A DNA stretch of 64,000 nt. Source: Thermobacillus sp. ZCTH02-B1 (GTDB taxonomy: Bacteria > Bacillota > Bacilli > Paenibacillales > Paenibacillaceae). The DNA lies in contig NZ_LZRU01000019.1 in the NCBI RefSeq assembly GCF_002159085.1, positions 1 to 64,000 on the forward strand. The letters are read 5' to 3'. The first letter of the stretch is position 1. The number at the start of each line of letters is the position of its first letter. This document shows, piece by piece, positions 1 to 9,829 of the stretch. The notes under the pieces are model-generated. The model saw only the letters and a program-made list of their open reading frames with translations, searched no databases and was not told where the DNA came from. Both the position numbers and the translations under genes were made by a program.

Positions 1-144
1 CAACCGCCGCAGGCGACGCCTCCCGAGCGGCGGGAGGAGCCGCAGGATTCGGGCGGCGGCGCCGAGGGCGCGGGAGCGAACGGCGGCGAAGCCGGCCGGA
101 ACGCCGGCGGACCGGACCATGCCGGAACGCAGGACGGGGACTGA
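1..144 (+). CDS. C-terminal tail of a protein cut by the window start
   Basis: Frame 1 is open from the first base to a TGA at 142-144 and reads a low-complexity tail rich in Gly, Ala, Pro, Glu and Asp, with Asn-Gly-Gly and Ala-Gly-Gly runs. The body of the protein lies outside the window, so its function cannot be stated. The tail lies 26 bases before the start of the sugar-binding protein gene, so it could be the preceding member of the same transcription unit. It could also be a chance open frame in GC-rich DNA. Confidence 0.4.
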   Translation, partial: QPPQATPPERREEPQDSGGGAEGAGANGGEAGRNAGGPDHAGTQDGD

Positions 145-170
145 TCCGGGAACAGGACGGGGGTCCGCCC

Positions 171-1181
171 ATGAAGAAATTGCTGCTTCTCTATCTGGTC
201 ATCATCGGTGCCTATGTTCTGTATGCCCTCAATTTCTTCTACGGCCAGAATCTGTCGGCCCGGTCCGGCGAACCGGCCGGCCTGGTCGGCAGCATCGACG
301 AGAAATACGTCATGGTGACGTTCCAGTCCGGCATTGATTATTGGAAGAGCGTGATCAAGGGGTTCGAGGACGCGGCGGAGAAGCTGGGCGTCTCGGTGGA
401 GTACCGGGGTTCGACCCAATATGACGCACGGGAGCAGGTGACCGTGCTGGAGCAGGTGATCGCCCAGAAACCGGCGGGTATCGCCCTCACCGTGAAAAAT
501 CCGGAAGCGCTTACACCTTCGATCGACAAGGCGGTCGACGCGGGGATTCCGGTCGTCCTGTTTGATGCCGGAGCTCCGGACAGCAAAGCTTACTCGCTCC
601 TGGCCACGGACAACTACAACGCGGGCGTGACGGCGGCCCGGACGATGGCCCGGCTGATCGGGGGCAAAGGCAAAGTCGGCGTCATCACCCTTCCCAACCA
701 GCTCAACCACCAGCAACGCACCAACGGCTTTCGCGACACGATCCGTGCGGAATTTCCGGACATGAGCATCGTGGCGATCGAAGACGGCAAGGGAGACGTC
801 ATCGTCTCCCGGGACGCGGCGCTCGCCATCCTCGACGCCCATCCGGATCTGAAGGGGATCTTCAATACCGACGCGGTCGGCGGCGTCGGCGTCGCGGACG
901 CGGTCCGGATGAGGCAGCGGAAGCACGAGGTGAAGGTGATCGCGTTCGACACGGACAAGGTGACGCTGGACCTGATCCGCCAGGGCGACATCGACGCCAC
1001 GCTGGCCCAGGGCACGTGGAACATGGGCTACTGGTCGCTCGTCTTCCTGTTCCATCTCCATCACGGCATCGTGACGCCCGACCGCGGACAGACGGCGGAC
1101 GCCTCCCCGCTGCCCGTCTATGTGGATACGGGGATTTCCGTCGTCACCCGCGAGAACGTCGACGACTATTACGTGAAGTGA
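171..1181 (+). CDS. membrane-anchored sugar-binding protein (RbsB-like, sensory)
   Basis: A 336-residue periplasmic-binding-protein type 1 (Peripla_BP_4, ribose/galactose-binding superfamily). Residues 5-27 form a single hydrophobic segment without a lipobox Cys, so it is probably held in the membrane by this uncleaved anchor rather than by lipid. The fold is recognised by the VMVTFQSGIDYWKSVIKGFE start, the 'KPAGIALTVKNPEAL' and 'GIPVVLFDAG' strand segments and the 'VIAFDTDKVTLDLIRQG' hinge region. It is followed after 26 bases by a YesM-type kinase and a YesN-type regulator. In such loci (as with ytrQ/RbsB-like proteins beside LytS/YesM kinases) the protein usually presents sugar to the kinase. 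Its paralogue at 22620 has the same position and anchor. The ligand is unknown. A GGGGG ribosome site precedes the ATG. Confidence 0.85.
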   Translation: MKKLLLLYLVIIGAYVLYALNFFYGQNLSARSGEPAGLVGSIDEKYVMVTFQSGIDYWKSVIKGFEDAAEKLGVSVEYRGSTQYDAREQVTVLEQVIAQKPAGIALTVKNPEALTPSIDKAVDAGIPVVLFDAGAPDSKAYSLLATDNYNAGVTAARTMARLIGGKGKVGVITLPNQLNHQQRTNGFRDTIRAEFPDMSIVAIEDGKGDVIVSRDAALAILDAHPDLKGIFNTDAVGGVGVADAVRMRQRKHEVKVIAFDTDKVTLDLIRQGDIDATLAQGTWNMGYWSLVFLFHLHHGIVTPDRGQTADASPLPVYVDTGISVVTRENVDDYYVK

Positions 1182-1207
1182 CGGACGATCGGCGGCAGGT
1201 GAACGCC

Positions 1208-3064
1208 ATGCGCGTATGGCTGGAAATCAACAACTGGCCGATCCGCTACAAGCTGATCGCCCTTTTTCTGCTCATCGGCATCCTGCCGGCGATCTGCATC
1301 GGCGTGCTCATCCACTTTTCGGTGGACCGCGTGCTGGAACGGCAGGCCGTGGAAAACACGCTGCAGCTCATCGCCAAAGTGAACCGCTCGCTGGAGCATT
1401 ATGCCGTGAGTCTCCAGAACATCACGTACATGGTCTCCGACAATCCGGATGTGCGGCGGTTTCTGGACGGCACGGAAGGACCGGAGGCGAAGGCGAACGA
1501 CCATTACGAAATCCGCCAGTTGATGCGGACGATCGGCACGCTCTACACGGAGGTTGCCGGTATCCTGATCGCCGGCAGCACGGGCGAATCGATCAGCAAC
1601 GAGCTGTACGTCAGGGAAGGCTACCGGCTGTCCCGGGAACCGTGGTACGAGGAGGCGGTGCGGCGGGACGGCATTTTCACGATCGTCGGGCGTCCCGAGG
1701 GCAGACAGGTGGCCAGCCACGTCAATTACCGGGATGACGAGGTGATCTCGGTCGCCAGGGCGGTGCTCGATCCCGACACCCAGAACGTGCTCGGCGTCGT
1801 GCTCATCGACCTGAAGCTGCGGGTGATCGCGCAGGAGCTCAAGAACGTGCGCCTCGGCCGCAACGGCTATCTCATGGTGATCGACAGTGAGGGAGAGCCC
1901 GTGTACGCGCCCTCCAATCTGCCGATCAGCAGCGTCAGGCCCGACTGGTTCGGGGGAACGTCGGGTTCGGTCTACCGGGACACGGACAGCGGAAGATTCC
2001 AGTTCATCTACGTCAAATCGCCCTTCACCGGCTGGACGACGATCGGGGTGTTCCCGGCGCGCGAATCGATCCCGGAAATGCGGGAAATCCAGTTCTACAT
2101 CGTCAGCTTCGTCTTTCTCGTCTGCCTGTTCGGGATTGCGGCTTCGTATTACCTGTCCCGCACGATCTCCCGCCCCATCGGGCAGCTCATTTCCTTCATG
2201 CAGAAGGCGGAATCGGGGGATCTCCTGACCCGCTTCATCGGCGAACGGCACGACGAAATCGGCATGCTGGGCCGCAGCTTCAACCGGATGCTCGTTCAGA
2301 TCAACCGGCTCATCTCGCTCATGAAACACAAGGAACGGCAGAAGCGGGAGGCGGAACTGCGCAGCCTTCAGGCGCATATCCGGCCGCATTTCCTGTACAA
2401 CACGCTGGATACGATCCAGTGGATGGCGCGCCGGGAGGGCGCGGCGGCCGCGGCGGAAGTGGCGGAATCGCTCGCAAGGCTGTTCCGGATCGGGCTGAGC
2501 GGAGGCAGGGACCGGATTCCGCTGGCGGAGGAATTCGAACATCTCGAAAGCTATCTGAAGATCCAGAAGGTCCGCTACCGGGACAAGCTGAACTATTCGA
2601 TCCGCATGGAGCCCGGCCTCGAGCGGTACACGGTGATGAAGCTGATCCTGCAGCCGCTCGTGGAAAATTCCATCTACCACGGCATCAAGGAGCGGCGCGG
2701 GCCCGGCACCATCGAAGTGGACGTGTCCCTCCGGGACGGCGATCTCGTGCTCCGGGTCCGGGATGACGGCGTGGGAATGGACGAAGCGCGTCTCGCGGAA
2801 GTGCGGCGGGCGCTGGACCGGGTCGGCCGCGAGCCGGATCCCGGGGAACTGATCACCGAAGCGGAATCCGCCGCGGCGGACGGATCGGGGAGCCGGGACC
2901 GGGGATTCGGGCTCATCAATGTCCATGAACGGCTGCGGCTGACGTTCGGCGAACGGTACGGGCTTGTGATCGACAGCGCGCGCGGCGAGGGCACGACGGT
3001 GACCGTCATCCATCCCGCGCTGCCGGAGGATACCGCTGCCTGTCGGGAGGAGGAGGGGCCGTGA
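1208..3064 (+). CDS. YesM-type sensor histidine kinase
   Basis: A 618-residue membrane kinase of the LytS/YesM (His_kinase) family. Order: membrane helix about residues 15-35, an extracellular dCache-like sensor domain to about 295, second membrane helix about 297-320, HAMP linker, then the kinase core. The core has the phospho-acceptor in 'HIRPHFLYNTLDTIQW' (His about 394), an N box 'LQPLVENSIYHG', G1 'DDGVGMD' and G2 'GFGLINVHERL'. The ATG at 1208 follows AGGTG. The open frame extends upstream to 1016 over the binding-protein gene, but that extension has no homologous content. The stop TGA overlaps the regulator's GTG, so the two are translationally coupled. Expected role: sensing sugar bound by the upstream anchored protein and phosphorylating the next gene product. 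Confidence 0.93.
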   Translation: MRVWLEINNWPIRYKLIALFLLIGILPAICIGVLIHFSVDRVLERQAVENTLQLIAKVNRSLEHYAVSLQNITYMVSDNPDVRRFLDGTEGPEAKANDHYEIRQLMRTIGTLYTEVAGILIAGSTGESISNELYVREGYRLSREPWYEEAVRRDGIFTIVGRPEGRQVASHVNYRDDEVISVARAVLDPDTQNVLGVVLIDLKLRVIAQELKNVRLGRNGYLMVIDSEGEPVYAPSNLPISSVRPDWFGGTSGSVYRDTDSGRFQFIYVKSPFTGWTTIGVFPARESIPEMREIQFYIVSFVFLVCLFGIAASYYLSRTISRPIGQLISFMQKAESGDLLTRFIGERHDEIGMLGRSFNRMLVQINRLISLMKHKERQKREAELRSLQAHIRPHFLYNTLDTIQWMARREGAAAAAEVAESLARLFRIGLSGGRDRIPLAEEFEHLESYLKIQKVRYRDKLNYSIRMEPGLERYTVMKLILQPLVENSIYHGIKERRGPGTIEVDVSLRDGDLVLRVRDDGVGMDEARLAEVRRALDRVGREPDPGELITEAESAAADGSGSRDRGFGLINVHERLRLTFGERYGLVIDSARGEGTTVTVIHPALPEDTAACREEEGP

Positions 3065-4287
3065 AGCGGCGCTGGAAGGTGCTGATCGCCGATGACGAAG
3101 CCATCATCCGGGAAGGCATCCGCGACTCGGTGGACTGGGAGTCGCTCGGCATGGAAGTCTGCGCCGAAGCGGAAGACGGCGAAGAGGCGCTCGAACTTGC
3201 GGAACGGCATGGGGCGGACGTCATGCTCGTCGATCTGAACATGCCGATCATGCACGGGCTGGATCTGATCCGGCTGATCCGGGAGCGGCGCCCGTCGTGT
3301 GTCGTCGTCATCATCACCGGCCATGACGAGTTCGAATACGCGCGGGAGGCCATCCGGCTCGGCGTCCAGGAATATGTGCTGAAGCCGACGAATCCGGGAG
3401 AGCTGACGAGAATCATGACGCGCGTCCGGGACATGCTGGAGCGGGAGGAGCGGCAGAAGGCCTACATGGAAGCGGCGGCCGCGCAGATCCGGAAGAACCT
3501 GCCGCTGCTCCGGGAGCGGTTCTGCCTGGAATGGATGGAGGGGGCGCTCGGCCGCGACGAGATCGCCGACCAGCTCCGGTTCCTGGAGCTGCCCGAACGA
3601 CCGCCCGAATGGGTCATGGCGATCCGCTGGCCGGAGCTCGACACGGGCCAATCCCCGAGGACCGAATCCGAGCGCCAGCTGATGCTGTACGCCATCGAGA
3701 ACGTCACGTCGGAACTGCTGGGCGCGGCGGAGCATCTGATCTTCCGGGACGCCACCGGGCTCATCCTGCTGATCATCTGGGACGATGTGCCGCCGGCGCT
3801 GGCGAGCGGGATCGAGCAGGCGGTGCAGCAATATCTGAAGCTGACCGTCCAGGTCCATCTCGAACCGGCCGGCCGGGATCCGGCCGAAGCCGGCGCGGCG
3901 CTGAGGCGCGCCCGGTCCGCCGTCAGCCGGGAAGCGCGCCTGTCGCCGATCGTGAAGCGCGCCCGGGCGCTGATCCGCGAGCGGTTCGCCGATCCGGAGC
4001 TGACCCTGGAAGCGGCGGCCGCCGAGCTGCGCGTGTCGCCCGTTTACCTGAGCCGCATCCTGAAGCAGGAGCTCGGAGCGCCGTTCAACAGCCTCGTGAC
4101 GATGATGCGCATGGAGAAGGCGACGCGCCTGTTGACCGGAACGGATCTTCCGATCCACGAGATCGCCGAAAGCGTGGGTTACGTGAGCCAGCATTATTTC
4201 AGCACCGCGTTCAGGAAAATGTTCGGCGTCTCCCCCGTCCAATACCGGAAGGGCGGGACGGAGGCGGACGAAGCGGACGAGCGTTGA
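3061..4287 (+). CDS. YesN-type response regulator with AraC HTH output
   Basis: A 408-residue response regulator. The receiver domain at residues 1-125 has the acidic pair in 'LIADDEAII', the phospho-acceptor Asp about 58 in 'VMLVDLNMPIMHG' and the conserved Lys in 'EYVLKPTNP'. A variable middle region follows, then a C-terminal AraC-type double HTH at about 300-400 ('LEAAAAELRVSPVYLSRILKQ', 'IAESVGYVSQHYFSTAFRKMFGVSPVQYRK'). It starts at GTG 3061 with a 4-base overlap with the kinase stop. It most likely activates the downstream binding protein / ATPase / permease genes. The terminator immediately after it separates it from those genes, as expected for a regulator that acts on a second promoter. 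Confidence 0.93.
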   Translation: MKRRWKVLIADDEAIIREGIRDSVDWESLGMEVCAEAEDGEEALELAERHGADVMLVDLNMPIMHGLDLIRLIRERRPSCVVVIITGHDEFEYAREAIRLGVQEYVLKPTNPGELTRIMTRVRDMLEREERQKAYMEAAAAQIRKNLPLLRERFCLEWMEGALGRDEIADQLRFLELPERPPEWVMAIRWPELDTGQSPRTESERQLMLYAIENVTSELLGAAEHLIFRDATGLILLIIWDDVPPALASGIEQAVQQYLKLTVQVHLEPAGRDPAEAGAALRRARSAVSREARLSPIVKRARALIRERFADPELTLEAAAAELRVSPVYLSRILKQELGAPFNSLVTMMRMEKATRLLTGTDLPIHEIAESVGYVSQHYFSTAFRKMFGVSPVQYRKGGTEADEADER

Positions 4288-4300
4288 GCCGTCCGGCATC

Positions 4301-4324
4301 ATCCCCCGGAAGGGGGATTTTTTT
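4301..4324 (+). terminator. rho-independent terminator after the two-component genes
   Basis: A 7-bp stem ATCCCCC / GGGGGAT with a 4-base loop, followed by TTTTTTT. It sits 13 bases after the regulator stop and isolates the sensor genes from the transporter genes. Confidence 0.85.
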
Positions 4325-4489
4325 GTCCGCACCGGCGGCTCTGCGCCATGCATCGTCCGGGTTTGGCCGCACGACGTTTGTTGAAATTTTGAAAATTCGC
4401 GTCGGGTTTTTGGAAAGACCGGGACGGCCGCCCCGCGTTACGATACGGTCGTACACCATACCGAAGCGACAGGGAAAGGGGTAGACCGG

Positions 4490-5572
4490 ATGAAACGAAA
4501 ACGCATCCTGAATCTGATCCTGCTGCTCGTCGCGGCGCTGGCGGTTTCCGCGTGCGGCGGCGGCTCCGGCGGCAGCGGCGGCGAAGCCGGGTTCATCGGC
4601 ATCGCGATGCCGACGAAGTCCTCGGAACGATGGGTGCATGACGGCAACAACATGAAGGCGGAATTCGAGAAGCGCGGCTACAAGGTTGATCTGCAGTACG
4701 CGGAGGACATCGTCGAGAACCAGGTTTCGCAGATCGAGAACATGATCACGAAGGGCGTGGACGTGCTGGTCATCGCCGCGATCGACGGGGAATCGCTGAC
4801 CAACGTCCTCGAAAAAGCGAACAGCCAGGGCATCAAGATCATCTCCTATGACCGGCTGATCCGCAAGACGCCCCATGTCAGCTACTACGCGACCTTCGAC
4901 AACTTCAAGGTCGGCGTGCTGCAGGGGTCCTACATCGAACAGGCCCTCGGACTGAAGGAAGGCAAGGGACCGTTCAACATCGAGCTGTTCGCCGGATCGC
5001 CCGACGACAACAACGCCTACTTCTTCTTCGACGGCGCGATGAGCGTGCTGCAGCCGTACATCGACAACGGCCAGCTCGTGGTCAGGAGCGGGCAGACGGA
5101 CTTCGACCAGGTGGCGACGCTCCGCTGGGACGGCGCGACGGCGCAGGCGCGGATGGACAACCTGCTCAGCGCCTACTACACCACCGAGCGCGTGGATGCG
5201 GTGTTGTCGCCGTATGACGGCATCAGCATCGGCGTCATCTCGTCCCTGAAGGGCGTCGGATACGGTTCGGCCGACAAGCCGATGCCGGTCATCACGGGCC
5301 AGGACGCGGAGCTCGCGTCGATCAAGTCGATCATCGCCGGCGAACAGACGTCCACGATTTTCAAGGACACCCGCGAGCTGGCGAAGAAGGCGGTGGAGAT
5401 GGCGGAAGCGGTGCTCAAGGGCGAGGAGCCGGAAGTGAATGACACGACGACCTACGACAACGGCGTGAAGGTGGTGCCGTCGTACCTGCTCGAGCCCGTC
5501 CTCGTCGACAAGTCCAACTACAAGGAAGTGCTGATCGACAGCGGCTATTACACCGAGGATCAACTGAAATGA
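4490..5572 (+). CDS. ChvE-like multiple-monosaccharide-binding lipoprotein
   Basis: A 360-residue substrate-binding lipoprotein. A signal peptide of about 20 residues ends in the lipobox VSAC-GGG and is followed by a Gly/Ser spacer. The mature part matches the ChvE / xylose-binding subgroup: '[20 protein letters not shown]', '[22 protein letters not shown]', 'IISYDRLI' and the '[20 protein letters not shown]' and 'PVITGQDAE' segments. It delivers a monosaccharide (arabinose, xylose, galactose or glucose type in characterised relatives) to the GguA/GguB-like transporter encoded next. The start ATG follows GGGAAAGGGG. The upstream region (4381-4430) has repeated TTGAAA-type motifs that could be sites for the YesN-type regulator. 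Its paralogue is at 27871. Confidence 0.92.
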   Translation: MKRKRILNLILLLVAALAVSACGGGSGGSGGEAGFIGIAMPTKSSERWVHDGNNMKAEFEKRGYKVDLQYAEDIVENQVSQIENMITKGVDVLVIAAIDGESLTNVLEKANSQGIKIISYDRLIRKTPHVSYYATFDNFKVGVLQGSYIEQALGLKEGKGPFNIELFAGSPDDNNAYFFFDGAMSVLQPYIDNGQLVVRSGQTDFDQVATLRWDGATAQARMDNLLSAYYTTERVDAVLSPYDGISIGVISSLKGVGYGSADKPMPVITGQDAELASIKSIIAGEQTSTIFKDTRELAKKAVEMAEAVLKGEEPEVNDTTTYDNGVKVVPSYLLEPVLVDKSNYKEVLIDSGYYTEDQLK

Positions 5573-5600
5573 TCCGTTGACCTTCATGGGGAATCCGGAC

Positions 5601-5651
5601 GGAAACGGTTTCGCGGCGGCCCTGAAAGGGCGCGCCCGCGAAATCGTTTCC
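5601..5651 (+). other. intercistronic stem-loop between binding protein and ATPase genes
   Basis: GGAAACGGTTTCGCG pairs with CGCGAAATCGTTTCC (one G-T pair in 15 bp), and the loop itself carries a GCCCT / AGGGC hairpin. There is no T-run, so it looks like an mRNA-protecting or attenuating structure. Such a structure would raise binding-protein expression over the membrane parts. A similar stem-loop lies at the same place in the second cluster (28987-29021). Confidence 0.6.
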
Positions 5652-5671
5652 GCGAAGGAGTGAATCGTCCA

Positions 5672-7222
5672 ATGACAGACATCCTGCTGGAAATGCGCGG
5701 GATCACGAAGACGTTTCCCGGCGTCCGGGCGCTGAACAACGTGAACCTGAAGGTCCGGGAAGGCGAAATCCACGCGCTCATGGGAGAGAACGGGGCCGGA
5801 AAATCGACGCTCATGAAGGTGCTCAGCGGCGTCTACCCTTACGGCACCTATCAGGGTGAAGTGTACTTTCAGGGCCGGCTCTGCCAGTTCCGGGACATCC
5901 GGGACAGCGAGCGGCAGGGCATCGTCATCATCCACCAGGAGCTGGCGCTCAGTCCGTACCTGTCGATCGCGGAGAACATCTTCCTCGGCAACGAGCGCGC
6001 CCGGCGGGGCGTGATCAACTGGCGCGAGACGTACGCGCGCGCGCGGGAATTGATGGATCTGGTCGGGCTGGACGAGTCGCCGAACACCCGCGTCATGGAT
6101 CTCGGCGTCGGCAAGCAGCAGCTTGTGGAAATCGCGAAGGCGCTCAGCAAGAACGTCAGGCTGCTCATCCTGGACGAGCCGACCTCCGCCCTCAACGAGC
6201 ACGACAGCGAGAATCTGCTTCGGCTGCTCCGGTCGTTCAAGGCGCGCGGGCTGACCTCCATCCTCATTTCCCACAAGCTGAACGAGATCGTCCAGGTCGC
6301 GGATTCCATCACGATCCTGCGGGACGGCGAGACGATCGAGACGCTCGACATGGCCCGGGACGAGATCACGGAGGACCGGATCATCCGGGGCATGGTCGGA
6401 CGGGATTTGAAGCACCGCTATCCGGAACGGACGCCGAACATCGGCGAGACGATCTTCGAGGTGCGGAACTGGAACGTGTATCACCCCCGGCAGCCGGACC
6501 GCCGGGTGATCAAGGACGTCAGCTTCCATATCCGCCGGGGCGAAGTCGTGGGCATCGCCGGGCTCATGGGCGCCGGACGGACGGAGCTCGCGATGAGTCT
6601 GTTCGGCAGGGCGTACGGCAAGAGAATCAGCGGCCAGATTCTGAAGAACGGAAAGCCCGTGGAGCTCCCCGACATCCCCGCCGCCATCCGGAACGGCATC
6701 GCCTACGTGACCGAAGACCGGAAGCATTACGGCCTCGTCCTGATCCAGGACATCCGGCGCAACACGACGCTCGCCGGGCTGCGGAAGGTGGCCCGGCGCG
6801 GCGTCATCGACGAGCGGCGGGAGAACCTGGAGGTCGAAGGCTTCCGGCAGCGGCTGAACATCAAGACGCCGAGCATTCGGCAGACCGTCATGAATCTGAG
6901 CGGCGGCAACCAGCAGAAGGTCGTCCTCAGCAAATGGATTTTCACCGAACCGGACGTGCTCATCCTGGATGAACCGACCCGCGGCATCGACGTCGGCGCG
7001 AAATACGAGATCTACACGATCATCAATCAGCTGGCCGGCGAGGGAAAGGGGATTCTGCTCATCTCTTCGGAGCTTCCGGAGCTGCTCGGCATGTGCGACC
7101 GGATCTATGTCATGAGCGATGGCCGCATCACCGGGGAGCTGCCGCGGGAAAAGGCCGACCAGGAAACCATCATGCGACTCATGGCGCGAATGGAGGGCGA
7201 CATTGTTGCAAACGGTCGTTAA
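5672..7222 (+). CDS. GguA/MmsA-like sugar ABC transporter ATPase
   Basis: A 516-residue double ATP-binding subunit of the CUT2 family (RbsA / XylG / GguA type). First cassette: Walker A 'GENGAGKST', signature region '[16 protein letters not shown]', Walker B '[15 protein letters not shown]'. The second cassette has a degenerate Walker A ('[10 protein letters not shown]') and the signature '[15 protein letters not shown]' with '[18 protein letters not shown]'. This asymmetry is normal in the family. ATG 5672 follows AAGGAG by 11 bases; an in-frame GTG at 5660 is a less likely start. It powers uptake of the sugar bound by the preceding lipoprotein, with the next gene as membrane channel. Close paralogue at 29261. 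Confidence 0.95.
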   Translation: MTDILLEMRGITKTFPGVRALNNVNLKVREGEIHALMGENGAGKSTLMKVLSGVYPYGTYQGEVYFQGRLCQFRDIRDSERQGIVIIHQELALSPYLSIAENIFLGNERARRGVINWRETYARARELMDLVGLDESPNTRVMDLGVGKQQLVEIAKALSKNVRLLILDEPTSALNEHDSENLLRLLRSFKARGLTSILISHKLNEIVQVADSITILRDGETIETLDMARDEITEDRIIRGMVGRDLKHRYPERTPNIGETIFEVRNWNVYHPRQPDRRVIKDVSFHIRRGEVVGIAGLMGAGRTELAMSLFGRAYGKRISGQILKNGKPVELPDIPAAIRNGIAYVTEDRKHYGLVLIQDIRRNTTLAGLRKVARRGVIDERRENLEVEGFRQRLNIKTPSIRQTVMNLSGGNQQKVVLSKWIFTEPDVLILDEPTRGIDVGAKYEIYTIINQLAGEGKGILLISSELPELLGMCDRIYVMSDGRITGELPREKADQETIMRLMARMEGDIVANGR

Positions 7223-8369
7223 TCTGCTCAAGGCCAACATCCGGCAATACGGCATGCTGGTCGCGCTGCTCGCGATCATGCTGCTGTTCCAGATCCTGAC
7301 GGACGGCATTCTGTTCAAGCCGCTCAACGTGACGAACCTGATTCTGCAGAACAGCCACATTCTCGTGCTGGCGATCGGCATGATGCTGGTCATCATCAGC
7401 GGGCACATCGACCTGTCGGTCGGGTCCGTGGCGGCCTTCGTCGGCGCCGTCGCCGCGATCCTGATGGTCGAGATGAACGTGCCGTTCGCGGCCGCGATCT
7501 TCCTGTCGCTGCTGCTCGGCGCGCTGATCGGCGCCTGGCAGGGCTTCTGGGTCGCCTACGTGCGGGTCCCGTCGTTCATCGTGACGCTGGCGGGCATGCT
7601 GATGTTCCGCGGGCTGACGATGCTGGTGCTCGAGGGCCAGTCCATCGGGCCGTTCCCCGACGCGTTCCGCGCGCTCAGTTCCGGTTTCATCCCGGATATT
7701 CCGGGCGGGCGGGGGATTCATCTGCTCAGCATCCTGATCGGCATCCTGCTGTCGCTGCTGCTCATCGCGCTGGAATGGGGCAAGCGGCTGTCGGACATCC
7801 GGTACCGGTTCGAAACGGAGCCGTTCGCCTACTTCATCGCGAAGCTGGTCATCCTCGCCGCCGCCCTGAATCTGTTCATCTATGTGCTGGCGAGCTATGA
7901 AGGCATCCCGAACATCCTGATCGTGCTGCTCGTCCTCATCTTCCTGTACACGTTCGTCGCCAACCGGACGGTGATCGGCCGGCACATCTACGCGATGGGC
8001 GGCAACGAGAAGGCGGCGATGCTGTCCGGGGTCAAGACGAAGCGGGTGACGTTCTGGGTGTTCGTCAACATGGGCACGCTGGCCGCGCTTTCCGGCCTCG
8101 TGTTCGCCGCCCGCCTGAACGCGGCCACCCCGAAGGCCGGCACCAACTTCGAGCTGGACGCGATCGCGGCGTGCTTCATCGGCGGTGCCTCCATGTCCGG
8201 CGGCGTCGGCACCGTGATCGGCGGGGTCATCGGCGGCCTCGTCATGGGCGTCATGAACAACGGCATGTCGATCCTCGGGATCGGCGTCGACTGGCAGCAG
8301 GCGATCAAGGGGCTGGTGCTGCTGCTCGCCGTTGCGTTCGACATCTACAACCGCAGCAAGTCATCCTGA
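7206..8369 (+). CDS. GguB/MmsB-like sugar ABC transporter permease
   Basis: A 387-residue polytopic permease (BPD_transp_2, CUT2 family). Conserved sequence includes '[20 protein letters not shown]', '[16 protein letters not shown]' and the C-terminal '[19 protein letters not shown]'. The gene overlaps the ATPase gene by 17 bases. No ATG or GTG lies at the right place. TTG 7206 sits 8 bases after GGAGGG (7192-7197), with TTG 7203 as the alternative 5 bases after it. Starting here gives an N terminus ([17 protein letters not shown]) that aligns with the paralogue at 30793. It completes the import system of cluster 1. Confidence 0.92.
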   Translation: MQTVVNLLKANIRQYGMLVALLAIMLLFQILTDGILFKPLNVTNLILQNSHILVLAIGMMLVIISGHIDLSVGSVAAFVGAVAAILMVEMNVPFAAAIFLSLLLGALIGAWQGFWVAYVRVPSFIVTLAGMLMFRGLTMLVLEGQSIGPFPDAFRALSSGFIPDIPGGRGIHLLSILIGILLSLLLIALEWGKRLSDIRYRFETEPFAYFIAKLVILAAALNLFIYVLASYEGIPNILIVLLVLIFLYTFVANRTVIGRHIYAMGGNEKAAMLSGVKTKRVTFWVFVNMGTLAALSGLVFAARLNAATPKAGTNFELDAIAACFIGGASMSGGVGTVIGGVIGGLVMGVMNNGMSILGIGVDWQQAIKGLVLLLAVAFDIYNRSKSS

Positions 8370-8405
8370 ATCGCTGCATTCGGCAGACTGTCGGCAGACC
8401 GTCTC

Positions 8406-8442
8406 CGGCGATGACCGGCCGGGGAGGTCCGCCGTTTTTTTT
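8406..8442 (+). terminator. terminator after the first transporter operon
   Basis: CGGCG-AT-GACC pairs with GGTC-CGCCG (9 bp with a 2-base bulge), followed by eight T. It lies 36 bases after the permease stop. Confidence 0.8.
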
Positions 8443-8553
8443 GCGCCTTTTTTGTGCATTTTTTGCGCTTTTTTGTTCCGGGCGGAAGGAGCCGTTTCTC
8501 CGAATGCCGCCGGTTGTGTTACAATAGCGGAGGAACCTGGGAAGGAGAAGGGT

Positions 8554-9303
8554 ATGGCCAAGATTCGACTCGTAGCGCTGGATATGGACGGCACCCTGCT
8601 CAATGACCGCCAGGAGGTCAGCCCGCGCAACGCCGCGGCGATCCGCCGCGCGCTGGATGCGGGCGTCATCGTCTGCCTCGCGACGGGAAGGGGCGTGCAG
8701 CACGTGCTTCCGTACACGGAGCTGCTCGGCCTCACGACGCCGATGATCACCGTGAACGGCGGCGAGATCTGGCGCCGGCCGCACGATCTGCACCGGCGGA
8801 CCCCGATGCAGGCGGAGGACGTGCTTCGCCTGCGCGAGCTGGCGCTGGAGCGGGGCGTATGGTACTGGGCGTACGCGACGGACGGCGTCTACAACCGGGA
8901 ACGCTGGGTGGAGCCGGAGGATGCCGTCCGGAGCAAGGTTTGGCTGAAGTTCGGTTATTACGAGGAAAACGCCGCGGTTCTCGACGAGATCCGCAGGACG
9001 GCGGAAAGCTGGGGCGGATTTGAAATATCGAATTCTTCGCCCGCGAACATCGAGCTGAATCCGTCCGGCGTCTCGAAGGGCGCCGCGCTGATCGAACTGT
9101 GCGATCTGCTCGGCATCGATCCGGCCGAGACGGCCGCGGCCGGCGACAGCCTGAACGACCTGTCGATGATCCGCACGGCCGGGCTCGGCGCCGCGATGGG
9201 CGGCGCGCAGCAACGGGTGAAGGAGGCGGCGGACATCGTGCTGCCCGGCAACAATGAAGACGGCGTCGCGCATCTGATCGAACATTACGTGTTGCGGGGC
9301 TGA
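8554..9303 (+). CDS. Cof-type HAD-superfamily phosphatase
   Basis: A 249-residue HAD hydrolase of the Cof / IIB-cap subfamily. Motif I 'ALDMDGTLLND' supplies the nucleophile Asp, motif II is 'LATGRG', and motifs III/IV are 'SKGAAL' and 'AAGDSLNDLSMI'. It probably dephosphorylates sugar phosphates or flavin/pyridoxal-type substrates; the exact substrate cannot be read from sequence. At 249 residues it is slightly short for the family (about 260-290). The ATG at 8554 follows GGGAAGGAG. A plausible -10 TACAAT lies at 8520-8525. It overlaps nothing and is followed 6 bases later by the DUF456 gene, so the two are probably cotranscribed. Confidence 0.9.
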   Translation: MAKIRLVALDMDGTLLNDRQEVSPRNAAAIRRALDAGVIVCLATGRGVQHVLPYTELLGLTTPMITVNGGEIWRRPHDLHRRTPMQAEDVLRLRELALERGVWYWAYATDGVYNRERWVEPEDAVRSKVWLKFGYYEENAAVLDEIRRTAESWGGFEISNSSPANIELNPSGVSKGAALIELCDLLGIDPAETAAAGDSLNDLSMIRTAGLGAAMGGAQQRVKEAADIVLPGNNEDGVAHLIEHYVLRG

Positions 9304-9309
9304 GTCCTC

Positions 9310-9798
9310 ATGTGGCCGGAGATTGTGGCCTGGATCATCGTCATCCTGCTGTTCGCCGTCGGGATGGCGGGCGCCGTCTTCCCGGTGCTGCCGGGCGCCC
9401 TCGCGATTTACGCCGCGTTCTTCGTCTACGGATTTCTGGTCTCGTTCGAGCCGTTCGGCTGGCTGTTCTGGACGATCCAGACCCTCATCGTCGCCGCGCT
9501 GTTCCTGGCCGACTACGCGGTGAACGCCTGGGGGGTTCGGAAATACGGCGGTTCGCGGGCGTCGGTCATCGGCAGCACGATCGGCGTGATCGTCGGTCCG
9601 TTCGTCATCCCCGCGTTCGGGCTCGTCATCGGCCCGTTCCTGGGCGCCGTCATCGGCGAGCTGATCGCGGGTTCCGATCCGAACCGGGCCGTGAAGGCGG
9701 GGTGGGGATCGCTCGTCGGCCTGTTCGCCAACACGGTCGTGAAGATCGTGCTGCAGGCGGTGATGATCCTTTTGTTCCTGATCTGGGTGTTGTTCTGA
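9310..9798 (+). CDS. DUF456 family membrane protein
   Basis: A 162-residue, almost wholly hydrophobic protein with about four membrane segments and Gly-rich helices ('[21 protein letters not shown]', '[17 protein letters not shown]', '[15 protein letters not shown]'). This pattern is the DUF456 signature. No biochemical function is established for the family. The start ATG lies 6 bases after the HAD stop and the gene ends 31 bases before the ThuA-like gene, suggesting one transcript. Confidence 0.85.
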   Translation: MWPEIVAWIIVILLFAVGMAGAVFPVLPGALAIYAAFFVYGFLVSFEPFGWLFWTIQTLIVAALFLADYAVNAWGVRKYGGSRASVIGSTIGVIVGPFVIPAFGLVIGPFLGAVIGELIAGSDPNRAVKAGWGSLVGLFANTVVKIVLQAVMILLFLIWVLF

Positions 9799-9829
9799 AC
9801 AAACCTTACCTGACGGAGGAGGCCGGCGC

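Noticed and set aside
1169..3013. A 600-codon open frame antisense to the kinase gene
   Set aside because: High-GC coding DNA leaves long antisense frames open. No ribosome site, no domain, and the sense frame is a clear kinase.
4381..4420. TTGAAA direct repeats as definite YesN operator
   Set aside because: Only short AT-rich repeats; mentioned with the gene but not strong enough for its own feature.
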